Positions 11,591 through 23,371 of a DNA stretch of 64,000 nucleotides are shown here, piece after piece. The DNA is from Chinchilla lanigera (Eukaryota > Chordata > Mammalia > Rodentia > Chinchillidae), in assembly GCF_000276665.1 (NCBI RefSeq), contig NW_004955429.1, positions 5,906,338 through 5,970,337 of the forward strand, written 5' to 3'. Every line of letters begins with the position of its first letter. Position 1 is the first letter of the stretch. The notes under the pieces are model-generated. The model did not search any database. It had not been told where the DNA came from and saw only the letters and a program-made list of their open reading frames with translations. The position numbers and the translations under genes are program-made.

Positions 11591-13690
11591 CTAGTGCAGG
11601 GCCAAGTATCTTGAATGCAGTCATGCTAAGAGAGCAGTGAACATGCTCTAGTTTCTTGTACTGGAGTCTGTTCAGGCTGTTAATACAAGGTGGTAGTTTT
11701 GGAATGGAGCATTGAAGACTACCCTTAAAGTGGCTTTTTGTTTGTGTGTGTGTGTGGGGGTCACAACTCCTTGGCCTTAGTTAATTGTGTCAGTAATTAC
11801 TTGACTCTTTATAAATACATAATGGTGTGATAAATTGGGTGGTTGGGAGCCATTCTTGTGGAAAAATGCGTGAACATGCACCCAGCCCATGCCAGAGACA
11901 AACAAGCAGATACTGTAAGTCACAGAACTGCAGACTAAAGTATTTTAGTACTTGAGATACTCAATCTCTGCCCTTCCTCACTGGGCCCTTACGTTCAGTA
12001 CATTTCCATGTCTGCATTTTACAATGGTTTCTATAAAATTGTGACGAGAATCTTACAGCAGAATGTGCAATGAAAAAGGTAAGTGCTGGCATCAGCACTT
12101 TTAAGCTATATGCCTGGGCTTTATCTCCAGGAATAAGCTGCAAGAAGCTGATCAGGAAAGAGCCTTTTCCTGGCTTTGTGGTTTCTTCTATTAATGAGAT
12201 GCATAATTACCGGGGAAAAGGCCCGGATGTTGCAGCCCTTGACTACCTGCCTTGGTTCCCCTCTATACCTGAAGCAGCCACGACCCTTCTGTCCCACAGT
12301 GGCTAGTTCTTCTTCTGGAACCAGAATAGAAATTGTTCCTTCTCAGAGAAGATCACAATTCCTCTTAGTTTTCCTGCTGTCACTATGAAACCAGGGGCCT
12401 CATATCAAATCAATTTGAACAACGTAGGAATTAGCATGGCTCAAATGAGACCAAAGTGTAATTACTCTCTGTGTGGACTGACTAAAGAACTGTCACACTG
12501 GTCACATATTTATGTCCTGCCATTTGTCAGGAACTCTTAAGCCTCTACTACTGTTACGTTCAAAATGTCTGAGTGGAAATGTTATCCTCAAGCTACCCTG
12601 AACTTGAGCCTGAAACTCAGGAGTGGTCTGCACAACTTCTTTGGACAAGCGGAGTTATTAATGGAGATGTTCTACCAGCTCATGTGTGCACTAACGTCTG
12701 TTAAAATTGTGCTTGAACAAGATTGCATGAATTATTGATGCAATAACATATTGCCTTAGCCAGGCACATGCTTTTATGATTTCAGGATGTTTCCCAGAGT
12801 TCTAGGTTATGACAACCTGACTTTGTAAGTTACAAATTAAAGCAATTCGCTAGCATCCTTGGCTGATGGAACAAGAAGAGATTTTTGAGTGGAACAATCT
12901 GCTCTTTAAGGAGAATTATGTATCCAAAATTGAGGGAGCCAGAATCTGTGGTTAGGGCCACCCTGCTTTTGTTGCCCTCTGCCTCTGTGTTGGGGAGCTC
13001 TAGACATGTTAAACATTGCAAAGTGTTGTGGATCTGTGCTTAACTTGCTTTTTACTGTTCGCCTTCTTGTATGGAGTGGGGTAGCAGGGGTTTTGATGAT
13101 TCTGATGCATTATTGCAGCAAGATCATTATTTTGTCAAGCTGCTTTTTATTCCAACTGGAATCACCTTTGTCTGAATAAAGTGGTCTTGTTTCTGTGGGA
13201 GTTGGCAGAATAAAGAGACCACTGGGGGGCGCCCAAGTCCTCAAAATAGTTCACCTGTCCGAGTGAAAGGTATTGCGCCTGAGATGCCTCAGAATTGGAG
13301 GCTTCTAACTCCCCCAGACTCGAATGAGCCAGGAAGCCTTCACGGGTTCATTGGACAGAGCAGAGTATGGTTGCCTCCAAGAGGAGAGGCTGAGGAGGGA
13401 TTTGGGAAGAAAGGAAGGAACTTGGGGGAAGAAAAGGCAAGCAAACAAGTGAAGAGAGAACAAAGGAGGTGAGGAGGGAGGGAAGAGGAAAGGAGGCAAA
13501 GACAATGCTTTTGTAGGACTGGGGATTCCAGAGACACCGGAAACTAGGGTTTCAGTGGACCACGTGGTGTGGCAGCGACCAGAGGGCATCCTGTTTGCAC
13601 TTTATTGGGGAATGTTGGATGCATCCAGCAGGTCTTAGGCATCCCTTGGCCTGGTTGGGTCTCCCTGGGTCTTCCCAAACTCTTCTGCCA
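11591..13690. other. unassigned; possible LTR end near 13.1-13.26 kb
   Basis: Mostly unassigned. A short TG tract lies at 11740-11757. The segment 13160-13230 (gtctgaataaagtggtcttg) looks like the R/U5 part of an LTR with an AATAAA signal, but I cannot set its borders. Positions 13380-13500 are purine-rich. Confidence 0.4.
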
Positions 13691-13691
13691 G

Positions 13692-13885
13692 CCTGCAATT
13701 TTTATTTTTGGCTGTCCTGAGGCTTGAACTCAGAGCCTTTCCACTGAGCTAGATCTCAGCTCTTTTAAAATTTTGAGATAGACTGTAGATAAGTTGCTCA
13801 GTTTCTCAGGCTGGATTTGAACTTTTGATCTTCCTGCCTCAGCCTCCCAGTGTCCTGGGATGATAGGTGTGTGTCCCCACACATG
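13692..13885 (-). mobile_element. B1-dID composite SINE, antisense
   Basis: On the minus strand it begins with a B1 unit (atcccaggacactgggagg, ggcaggaagatc) and continues into a degenerate ID (gagatctagctcagtgg, gagttcaagcctcagg). The B1-then-ID order is that of the B1-dID/MEN family. Confidence 0.8.
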
Positions 13886-14109
13886 ACTAGAGGGTTTTTT
13901 TGTTGTTGTTGTTGCTGTTGCTTTAGAGTCACAGCTTCTCTTTGGACCACAGCACCTCCCCAGTGGAAGCAGGGCTTGAGGCTGGAGAAGGTGCATTTGG
14001 TGATAGTAGTCAGCACCTTTAAAATCACATTTTACTATTGACAGTTTTAGCCATGCGATGATGAAAAGGGAAAGACTTTTTCTCATTGAAATTCTCTCAG
14101 ACTGATAAG

Positions 14110-14440
14110 AATTCGTAGCATTTACTGAGCTCTTGTGTTTGGGTGTCATTGTAGGCATTTAAAAAGTCTGATACCATGGTGAAATATGATGGTGCTTGCC
14201 TACAATCCAAGCACTGGCGAGGCTGACACAGGAGGATCATGGTTCAAGGTCAGCCTGGGCTATATAGCTGGACCTTATCTAAAAACAAACAAACAAACAA
14301 AACAGGCTCACAGGAACCTGAAAAAGCAGGTGCTTCACTGACCCTGCTGAGGGACATAAAATGACTTGCCTAAAGTCAGCCACCAGTAAGCTGTAGCGCC
14401 AAAACTATGAACCCAGCCTGACTTCAGAGCACACGTTTAA
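14110..14440 (-). mobile_element. MIR SINE split by B1
   Basis: gcatttactgagctcttgtg on the left and gacttgcctaaagtcagcca plus aactatgaacccagcctgac on the right are the halves of an antisense MIR. A B1 sits between them. Confidence 0.65.
14160..14302 (+). mobile_element. B1 SINE
   Basis: Pol III A-box-like and B1 core sequence (tgcttgcctacaatccaagc, gaggctgacacaggagg, ggtcagcctgggctatatag), with a tail of aaac repeats. Confidence 0.85.
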
Positions 14441-14608
14441 ATAAATTCTCTAAAATTAAAGTCAGTTAAGTGATAGAATTGGAGCCTGAGTTGAGATTCA
14501 CCTCCACACCTTACTGCATCCACTATACTAGGCAGAGGGTCCTCAAAGTTTTTGGCTCCAGAACCCCTTTATAGTTTAATTATTGAAAATGCTAAAGAAT
14601 TACTTTTT

Positions 14609-14692
14609 AGGGGGTTGGAAGTGCAGCTCAGAGGTAGAATGTGTGCTTAGGAATCGTGAGGCTCTGAGTGCAATCTGCAGAGCCACCGACAC

Positions 14693-14733
<41 letters not shown>

Positions 14734-14755
14734 CAAAAAACAAAAGAAACAAACC
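14609..14755 (+). mobile_element. ID-type SINE with CA-repeat tail
   Basis: A box gcagctcagaggtagaatg and a degenerate B box gagtgcaatctg are followed by a GC/CA dinucleotide tract in place of the usual A tail. Confidence 0.75.
14693..14731. repeat. (CA)n microsatellite with GC start
   Basis: A few gc units followed by uninterrupted ca units, sitting at the 3' tail of the ID SINE. Confidence 0.95.
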
Positions 14756-15050
14756 CATCCTGTAGGTTTTACCTATCATTATTTACTGACTATAGAATTA
14801 AAATAGAGAAATTTAAATATTTTAATTCATTTAAAAATAACCCATTCCGTATCAACATAAGTGACATCCTTATGAATAATAACCATTTCCAAAATAATAA
14901 TAACATTGCTAGGAGAAATAAGTTTGATTTTCTACTAAGCATACATGTAATATTATTAGATAGAGATAATTCAATACAGAAAACCACAAAGAAAAGACAA
15001 AAAGAGAAAGCACCTGAAATCCCATTTCATGGAAAGCCACTGTGAGTATT

Positions 15051-15760
15051 TTTCTGTATATTGTTCTAACCTCTCAGAGAGACTGAACTGTGGATGTCAG
15101 GCATTCCTGCCACTAAAGCAGGCACCTTAGATTGCAGCAATGTAAAAGTGCTTGAGAAATGAGAATAGGACATCATCTCAAGGCCACAAGGTGACCTGAA
15201 GAAGGACATGGGTGAGCTTGACCACATACACCCAGACTTTACTGGAGAGCGCAGAGCTCAGAGCACATTCTAAGTTATTAACAGTATAAAGCTCACACCA
15301 AGCAAAAATGACCTATCTTGTTTCTTTTACCAGGACCAAAGTTAGGACTTTGTTGTTTTAGGCTAAATATACACTACATTGCTGGGAGAGCAGCAGCGGT
15401 TTCAGCTGCTGGCTCCTTCTGTTCAGCTGAGGCCAGCTTCACCCCTGCCTGCTCATCCCAGGGGAGGGGTGTGGCCAGTCCCTCTTGGATTTGAGGTTAG
15501 AGAGAGCTGGGAATGAGTGGATGGTTGTAGGGTAAACTGAGGAAGGTGAGGAAAAGCCAATGCAGTGGCCACTAGGCCACCGATTCTTGTTGTGCATCTC
15601 CCTGTGGCAGGACAGCTGAGGCCCAGGCCACCAGGCTGTGAACAAGGCAGGGAGAGCCTAGCTTTACCCAGGGCAGGCAGGGCTGTGAGCTGGAGTCGTT
15701 GGCTGCCTGCAGCCTTCTTGGAGTTTGGAGGGGACCCTCCTGCATCTTGCTGGCATGGCA
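15051..15760. other. unassigned intergenic DNA
   Basis: More GC-rich than its surroundings from about 15360. No exon or named repeat found. Confidence 0.4.
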
Positions 15761-15778
15761 CTGAAAAATGGAACTTTA

Positions 15779-16075
15779 TTTATTTATTTTTATTTTAAAA
15801 ATAAAAGGAGGAAAACATTAACAGACAGACAACATTTTACAACATAGCAAAAGAACAGTACAGACAATACAGAGTTACAAAGTGGTAGGGAATTAACAAT
15901 GGTTGTTGTATTACATATTGATATCTTCAAAGTGGCTTCTCATGAAAACAGATATAGAAATGCAATACTGATCAACCAAGGACTCATTGACAGTTTCTTT
16001 CTGCATAGAAATAGAAGACAGAAGAGCAACCATGTTAACTATCCTGTATATACATACATAACAAAATTTCTCCTT
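15779..16075 (-). mobile_element. retroposed 3'-UTR-like insert (5'-truncated retrocopy)
   Basis: The insert is bounded by a perfect 18-base direct repeat, ctgaaaaatggaacttta (15761-15778 and 16076-16093). Read on the minus strand it ends in an AATAAA-type signal and an A/AATAAA-rich tail, so it has the form of an mRNA 3' end inserted by L1 machinery. It matches no SINE or L1 segment that I recognise. It has no useful reading frame, and the parent transcript is unknown. Confidence 0.65.
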
Positions 16076-16093
16076 CTGAAAAATGGAACTTTA

Positions 16094-18497
16094 AAAGTTA
16101 GATTTTTATTTTCTTTTAGAGGGAAGTGGTTTTTCCAAACTTCCTCAGGCCTAGGACATAAACCACTACCCCACCCTCTCTTTGCCCAGAGGAATGGGCG
16201 GAATATGCAGATCTGGCACCCGGAGGCCACGGTGCAGGGGGAGGCGACATCTGGGTCCAGGAAAGGATGAACCAAGCCTGAACCTCCCTGCTGTCTCCCT
16301 TCCTTCCGTTCCCGCTAGAAGAGCCCCCAGCACACCCGTATGAGGTGAATGGTGATTTGAACGATGAGGCCCCTCCATCTCCTCAGAGCTAGCTTTGAAT
16401 AAATCCTTCTTTTTTACCAAAATAAATGACTTCCTTGATTTGGTCAGCAACAAGCCAATGAACCTGGGCACACGAGTTTAAGCGGCTGGTAACCGGGTCA
16501 GAACATGGACAGTGCCAGAGAACACATGCAATTTGTGGTCAGAAGCAAATGTTTGGGTCCAGGGAATGAGGGTTATATTGCCGCTCCTCTAACAAAAGCC
16601 AGATGCCAGATGCCAGGCAGGTTCCATCAGCAGTCTCCTTGGGATAGGACCCTGGTAAAGCCCGGGGTTCCCTCCCCAGTCCTGCAATAAATAAATACAT
16701 ACATTTTCCCATACTACTCTGGGTATCATAGTGAATGCACTTAAGAAGTTCAAACCAGTGCCAGCAAGGGGGCTATTTTTTTAGAAACTCCTTCCTTCTA
16801 ATACTGTTTTCTCTACTTGGTAACAAATATAAGGTTTTAGTTTACAAACAGAGAGTAAAGTGTCCTAACTCAAAGTGTCCGTTACTCAAAGTGTCAAAAT
16901 GGAAGACTTCCGCCCACCATCACCTGCTCTTTGTTACCAGGAAAAATGTATCCCTTCAGCTGTTGGCTATCAGGAGCTTCTGCAGCACAGTTTCAGTGGG
17001 GCAGGAATGGTCATTAGGAGAGGCTCTGTGGTATTATCATCACATGCCGCGGAATCAGAATTATATTTTCACAGCAGCAAGAGCGGAAGCGGGGTTCCAA
17101 GTGGATCTTAGACCAGTTCCAGCCTCTCAAGATCAGGTCTTAGATCTGGTTTCCCCATCCTCATTTAACATTTCAACAAAAGCCAGCGCCCTGCTAGAAG
17201 AGCGTTTATTTGGCCAACGTCATGTAAGAATGCACCCGGGTGATTTGTGGTGGGAGAGATGTGTCAACTGGGCCCCAACTGCTATCCAATATCCCAGGAG
17301 TAAAGCTCTTCCTGTGAGGTTGAAAAAAGAGCTGAGTCTCTTGGAAAGTTCACCTTCTGCTTTCAGGGGTCTTTCAATGTCTTGATTGCAGCTGCATGTG
17401 ATGCTATGGAAGAGAAGAGGGGTGAATTTTCCTGCAGCCCAGCTGGGGGCCGGGAGAGCCAAGACCCCAGGACAGCACTTCCTCCTGCCTGGCTGTAGCT
17501 CTGGAGCTAATGACAGCTGAATCCCTGAGCTGTTTGGATTCTCCAGAAGCAGCCTCATCCAAAAAAAATGATTGTGGAGCTCTTAGATATATTATCTTCT
17601 GATTCAAGCATCTTTTCACAAGTATTCATGAAGCACCTGCCACGTAGCAAACACCATGCCCCGGGACGGACATACATTTGCCAGTTGTTTTCTTAGAAAT
17701 CGTTTCCAGACAACAGGAGGCATTGACGATGAGCTGCAATCCTCACCTCTCTCTGAAATGCTCCTCGACTTCTGCTCAGCTGTGGCTGGAAAATGCTTCC
17801 TGTTGTAACTTTTAAACCAACGCGCAGAGTTTATATATGGTGTTCCAAATCCAGAGAGAGCTGAAGGGATTTGTGAAGGGGAGGGACTTCGGACTGGTAA
17901 GAGGAGTTTCCCCAAATGTAAAGAAGTTGGACAGGAGGAAGGGCCCCGAACAAGGTTCCAGAGCTTTGGCTTCCGGCTGGCTCCTGTATGAATCACAGCA
18001 GAGGGACACGGAGCAGCCGCTGCCGTCCGCAGCCCCAGTTACTGCTGCAGATTTATCTCCCTTCACCACAGCCTCCCCATCTGTTCTAGCCTCTAATTAC
18101 GAATGCAAAAAATAGCTAATTTGCAACAGCATCATAAAGAAGGGAAATATAAGTGATTTAAGAGCTGCTCGGTGTTATTTGGTCATGTTTTACACAGTAC
18201 AGCCAGAGAGAAATAGCTCTCTCCCTTGCTCAGAGAATTCCCCCCTCTCAGCCATGTCCTTACTTGGGGACCAATGAATTGCGGCTATCAAGTTGCAAAG
18301 GAGGAGCTGGCATGAGGACAGACACTCCCCACCTGTCTGGGACAGGAAAGGGGCCGGGCACTGAGGTTACTGCTTGAGGCCAATTGCTGCTGTGGTTTCT
18401 AGATTGTTCTGAACTCCATCAGGCAAAAAAAATTAATGTAGACACAGTATTATGCATCTAACTATGATCACAAAATAATTATTTTATTTTTGAAAAA
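16094..18497. other. unassigned, unique-looking DNA
   Basis: About 2.4 kb with almost no recognisable repeats. It holds the longest gap-free open frame of the window (16735-17385, plus strand, 216 codons), which has no recognisable domain and is probably chance. Positions 17980-18200 look like a possible conserved regulatory element (see findings). Confidence 0.45.
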
Positions 18498-18690
18498 CAA
18501 AATTTTCTTTGTAGTGCTGGGGATCACACCAAGGGCTTCACACATGCTGGGCTCGTGCTCTACCTCTGAATTACCTCTCCAGACTTTTTACATTTTTATT
18601 TTGAGACAGAGTCTTACTAAGTTGCCCAGACCGGCCTTGAATTTGTGATCTTCCTCCTTAGCTATTCAAATATCTAGGAGGAACCATGAC
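18498..18690 (-). mobile_element. B1-dID composite SINE, antisense
   Basis: An antisense dID (gctggggatcacaccaaggg, ctctacctctgaatt) is followed by an antisense B1 part (ttttgagacagagtcttact, ttgcccagaccggcc). It is truncated at the right. Confidence 0.75.
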
Positions 18691-18709
18691 ACTTTGCCAA
18701 AAAATTAGT

Positions 18710-18845
18710 TTTTGTTTATTTTTTTCTGTTTTTTTGAGACAGTGTCTCACTACGTAGCCCAAGTTGACCTTGAACTTATTGTAATCCTTCTGCTTCAGCC
18801 GCACAGGTGTTGGGATTACAGGCATGTGCCACATGTAGGTTGCGC
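18710..18845 (-). mobile_element. B1 SINE, antisense
   Basis: tttttgagacagtgtctcac, acgtagcccaagttgacctt and gttgggattacaggcatgtg are the antisense B1 landmarks. It is second in a run of three SINEs. Confidence 0.85.
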
Positions 18846-18970
18846 TGGTTTGTTTTATTTTTTGAGAAAGGGTCTCACCATGTAGTTCAGGGTGGCCTTG
18901 AACCCACAATCCTCCTGCCTCAGCCTCATAAGTAATGAATTACAGATGCGCACCACCATACCCAGCTGGC
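18846..18970 (-). mobile_element. B1 SINE, antisense
   Basis: tttttgagaaagggtctcac, atgtagttcagggtggcctt and gcaccaccatacccagctgg. Third of three consecutive antisense SINEs. Confidence 0.85.
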
Positions 18971-19325
18971 TGAAAATACTTTTAAATTAAATTTGCTGTT
19001 TAACTGGTATATTACAACATAAAAATTATACACAGTTATGGGGTATCATGGGCTATTTCAATAATATATACACTGTATAATGTTTAAATTGATTAAACCT
19101 AGCTCTCTCCTCAAACATGTATCATTTCTTTATGGTAAAAACTTTCAAAATCCTTTCTTCTAGCTTTTTGAAACGCACAATCCATTATTCTTACCTAGAG
19201 ATGCCCTACTGTGGAGCAGTGCCCCAGAACATCTTGATTCTGTCCAGCTGTAACTAACTTGGTGCCATTGGTCAACCTGTCTCTATCTCCCCATAGTTAT
19301 TTTTCTTTCAGCTCTGCCAATGATA
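18971..19325 (-). mobile_element. L1 3' UTR fragment, antisense
   Basis: The blocks acagttatggggtatcatgg, aacatgtatcatttctttat, ccttctagctttttgaaa and ccctactgtggagcagtgcc follow the order of the antisense 3' UTR of an older L1 family. Confidence 0.75.
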
Positions 19326-19879
19326 AATTATGAGGGTGAGAGAGTGTAGGCTAACTACCCCAAAATATGGTATATTGGGGTACTGAATATTTTCAGCTAA
19401 GGGAATTTAAGAAAGTAGAAGCAGGAGGTCTCTCTGAACTTCTCTTACCCTTTGGCCCTGAGCATGTCATAAAACCTGGGAAGGGTGTTTTATCTTTCCC
19501 CTGACACTGGCCCTAATGCCCTCATGTGAGAGGGGCCTCCTTAAGCCTGGGGGAGGGGACAGTCCTTCTCTCTGAAGACACAGAGTCCAAGATGAGAATC
19601 TGAACTAACAGCCTTGCTGTGCCCCTTCCCCAGCCTCTTCTCATTAGCTCAAACCCCTGTGTCCACTCATACTTCTTCATCACTTCCCATCAAACTGAGC
19701 CCAAGAATACACAGGCTTTGGAGCTCAGCTGCCTGTGAGTCACCCTGCACCTGCCCCTGGGTAGTAACGTCACAGTGGCCTCGCTGAGTCCCTATTCTTA
19801 GGTACGCATGCGGTTGAAAGGCACTTGCTCTGCCTCCCTGGTCACTGTAACTCTTCCATGGATGCCCATGTGATAGTGC
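19326..19879. other. unassigned intergenic DNA
   Basis: No gene or repeat recognised. Confidence 0.35.
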
Positions 19880-20015
19880 TCAGAAAACTAGAAAGTGCTT
19901 ACAGACCATCTGCTTTCAGAACCAACCTCTACTGCCCAGGCAAGGACACAAGGTCCAGAGAGATGACACGCTACGGGCTTAGCCAGGCCCCCGAGATGCT
20001 AAGATAACAGCCTGG
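19880..20015 (-). mobile_element. MIR-like SINE, antisense
   Basis: A caaggacacaaggtccagag then ttagccaggcccccgag pattern corresponds to the antisense MIR core. Confidence 0.45.
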
Positions 20016-20249
20016 CCTTACATTTGGCTGGTTACCTCCATACCCAGGAGCTAATAAACACACACTTGGCATCTGGTTGTGTGGTTCCTGGGAGGGCAGG
20101 CTCTGGTGGAGGCTACAAGAGAAAACACTTTTCTAGCACTTGAGGAGCCAGCTAGTCCCAGCTCACCCCTCCCTAAAGAGTGGAAGAACAGCTTACTTAC
20201 TCAGCTGCTCAGCTGCATTCTGAATCCACACTGCCAGGAACTTAGTAGA

Positions 20250-20345
20250 AACCTGGAGTGAGTCATTTCGCTTCTCTGGGTGTCAAGGTTCCCATCAATG
20301 AGAAGGCTGAACAAGATATTCTCTAGGGATTCTTCAAGCTCTAAA
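20250..20345 (+). mobile_element. MIR-like SINE fragment
   Basis: gagtcatttcgcttctctgg, then cccatcaatgagaaggctga, resembles the sense MIR 3' half. Confidence 0.5.
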
Positions 20346-20354
20346 ACTTTGTTG

Positions 20355-20402
20355 TTGGGCTGGGGACATAACTGAATGGCAGTGTCCTTGCGTAGCAAGG
20401 GG
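20355..20402 (+). mobile_element. ID-type SINE, 5' fragment
   Basis: gggctggggacataactgaa and cttgcgtagcaag cover only the A-box half of an ID element. Confidence 0.55.
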
Positions 20403-21414
20403 GAAAAAATTGAAGAAAATTCTACTGCTATAATTTTGAATCTAATTGGCACAATAGCCTTTTTGAAATTAATTTTAGATTTGAAACATTCATTAGCTCA
20501 GCAGTCCATGTTTTTAATGATGACATATATGCAATAAGGAATATAATACATAATACTTTCTCTTGAGTAAAAAAAAGATCAATGGACAATCCATGTAGGT
20601 AAACCCAAAATAAGGCTTAAGTAGATTATTCAGAAGGAGGATAATCTAGTTTCTAGGGCAGTATTATCCTCTTCAGGTGAATTTTTAGTGTAAATATCAG
20701 ATAATAAGTTGTTCATAGTTGCTTTGCAAGTAAGTTAAGCAATGAAAGAGGGGGATATAATAGTAAGATAATTCCCTTCAATTAATGAGACAAAATCCTC
20801 AAATCACCAGCTGATCAGAAACATTGCATGACATGATATTATATCTGAGTTAACTACTTAGATGGGGCTAAACTGAATACAAAACACCTGCCATATTGTA
20901 ATTTTTAACAAGATAAGTGCTAGAATGTCTCTTCCATTGCTCACAGCTCCACAATTTTGCATAAGAGAAGTTTGAAATATGCTATATAGTGTTTGCTTAT
21001 ATTCAGCACACACTCAGTTAATAACACATCTCACATGGTCTACAGCACACACCTCTTTTCCTCAACCTCACCCTTATTGCTCCAACTCTGTGCAGTTTAA
21101 GATCCTTAGATCTGAAGTTTAGTGATACTGTCTAGAGAGCAGTTTAAACAGAACAAGTTTTCTCCAGCCTAAATCAACTATTTTAATTCAAGATTTGAAA
21201 GTGTGAACACTGTGGGGAGAGAGTTTGAACAGCAGAGAAAATACCTGTTATTACCTGTGAAAGAGCCCAAGAACTTCACCCCAAAGTAGGGCACCCTGGA
21301 ATCTTAAGTCCTTAGAGACCAGCAGACACTAGAAGAGACTTTACTCTGGCATCCTCTTGTTGGCCAGAAGACTTCACCAGCCAAAGAGGAAAATGATTAC
21401 CTGTGGCTAATGCC
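20403..21414. other. unassigned intergenic DNA
   Basis: AT-rich with no supportable gene. Confidence 0.4.
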
Positions 21415-21415
21415 A

Positions 21416-21781
21416 TGTTTGCTCCTGAAAGTCTCCCAAAGTCCCCTGTGTGTTAAAGGCTTGGTCCCCATTCCACAGTGCTGGTGAGGTAGTAGGATGT
21501 TTAAGAGGCAGGGCCTAGTTACAGGAGTCCTAGGGCTGCCCTTGAGGGGACATTGGGATGCGGGACTTTTCTTGTGTCTCTTTGCATCCTACTGTCACAT
21601 AGTGAGCACCTTTGCCCCCGCGCATGCTCCAGCCCCAATGTACCAGAGCCTTGCCATAATCCTAAAAGCAATGGAGCCAAGCAACCATAGGCTGAGCTGT
21701 CCGAAACTGTGACCCAAAATGCATTTTCTCTTTCTGAATTGATTTTCTCAGGTAAATGTTGCAGCCAAAGAAAGCTAACAC
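21416..21781 (+). mobile_element. MaLR-type solo LTR, sense
   Basis: aaaggcttggtccccattcc, gtttaagaggcagggcctag, agcaatggagccaagcaacc and a terminal aagaaagctaaca follow the MaLR LTR layout found at 3.8 and 44.2 kb. No internal sequence is attached. Confidence 0.75.
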
Positions 21782-23371
21782 TACCCATGCCCTGACACCT
21801 CCCTGAATAAACTCCTATCACAGGAAAGATGACCAAGGAATGCCATTACACGTGGGCAGACTTTGTCACAAACTATTGTCTGTCTCCAGCCCCATTTATT
21901 CTTCTAAAGGAAATAATCTGCAAATTAGCATGGTGTTCTCTTGGCCATTTATTCCTCTGACTAACACTTACTACCTTTCAAAAACTGTCTACGTTCCCCT
22001 TTCCCTTATGAAGAAAGCCTTACATACATCTTACATACTGGGTGCTCACCTTTCTGTGACGCCCCCATGCATGTAAAGTAGACGTACATACTTTTTCTTC
22101 TGTTAATAAGTCTACTGTCAGTTCTCTCCCGCAAACCCTTCAACCACAGCTGTTCCCTTCTGCAGCCCAGCCTTGACCCCTGGTCCTGGGTGGAGCAGGT
22201 CTGGAGATGCACAGAATTGCTGGGACCATTAATATGCTGGGGATACAAGGAAGGTTGGCACAGATGGAAAAGAAATCCAACCCTAAAACAGCACCAGTCA
22301 GTTTATGAAACAGGAAAAAAATTTTTTCATTTCCATTTGGCATCCTTCACGTTTCAGAACCTTTCAGAAGCAAAATAGCAAAATGGCAAAACAAAAGAAA
22401 CAGAGCAGCTTCCTAAAAAAAGGGGAAAAAAATGTTGGCCACTTACCCTCCCTTAGAGAGAATGGAGAAAATTAAGAAAACGAAAGGGCTTTTTACTTCT
22501 CATTTATATGTATGAGTGAAAGTAGGTCCCCCATTTTTACCTTGTTGTTTTCAATAAAAGAAAGCAGTTTTCAAATTGCATTCATAGATTGACTTTGCAA
22601 AATAGATGTAGCTTCATTTGATTCGAGCAGAAAGGAATTCATTTCGATTAGAACTCTATTTGAAAACAATATATTTTTAGCCATTGAACAGAGCTTTGGA
22701 GCTGTGACCAAGCAGTTCTGTCACCCTGCTCTGATCTTGTACTGTCTGCTTGATCTCACTGAATTTTTACCTTTCCCTCCTCATGTTTCTCTCTGAGGAC
22801 AGGACTCCTGAACACTGGCGGTCCCTTTTCGAATGGACCAGGCAAAACTGGCTGGATCCAAGAAGGCTGCCAGAGGACTGTCAGACAACCTCCCATTTCA
22901 TTATAATCCCATCTGTATGCTCAAACACACACACACACACACACACACACCCATGAAGTGACAGTGAACAACTGCTATGACAATGACAGAAAAGACCCTT
23001 GAAAGGAGCTGAAAGGAATGGTGCTCAAATGTCCAGAAGAGACATGAATATTCCTCCCGTGTACTGGCTCATCGCTGTCCCCCTCATTTCTTTCACACTG
23101 TATCTTTAAAGTCCTCAGTGTCCCAACAGATGAAGGAGTTGATTTGTGAGTTTATCTTCTGCTCCTCTTATTCTTGGCCAAGATCAAAGGTCTCCACTGC
23201 TCCACCAGTGCTTGATCTTTTCATTGGTTCCACAATTCTGAGAGGGAGAAAGGACCTGACACAACCAGAAACCACCACAGTAGCGGAGGACAAAATAAAT
23301 CTGTGGGCCTTCAACTCATTAACATCATGGCTTATGTTCTTTTTCCTGAAACAATCAGGGACTTAAACACT
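21782..23371. other. unassigned intergenic DNA
   Basis: No supportable gene. It includes a (CA)n tract and, at about 22540-22760, an AT-rich unique-looking segment. Confidence 0.4.
22925..22951. repeat. (CA)n microsatellite
   Basis: An uninterrupted run of ca units. Confidence 0.95.

Larger units (their letters stand above)
14530..15050. mobile_element. ancient interspersed repeat interrupted by ID SINE
   Basis: ctcaaagtttttggctccag, followed after the ID by taaaatagagaaatttaaat and ttcatttaaaaataaccc, matches a mammal-wide repeat that I remember but cannot name with certainty. Continuity across the ID insertion supports one element. Confidence 0.5.

Noticed and set aside
13340..13589. Overlapping minus-strand frames rich in Ser/Leu/Pro
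   Set aside because: They arise from a purine-rich tract (13380-13500); low complexity, no domain, no splice context.
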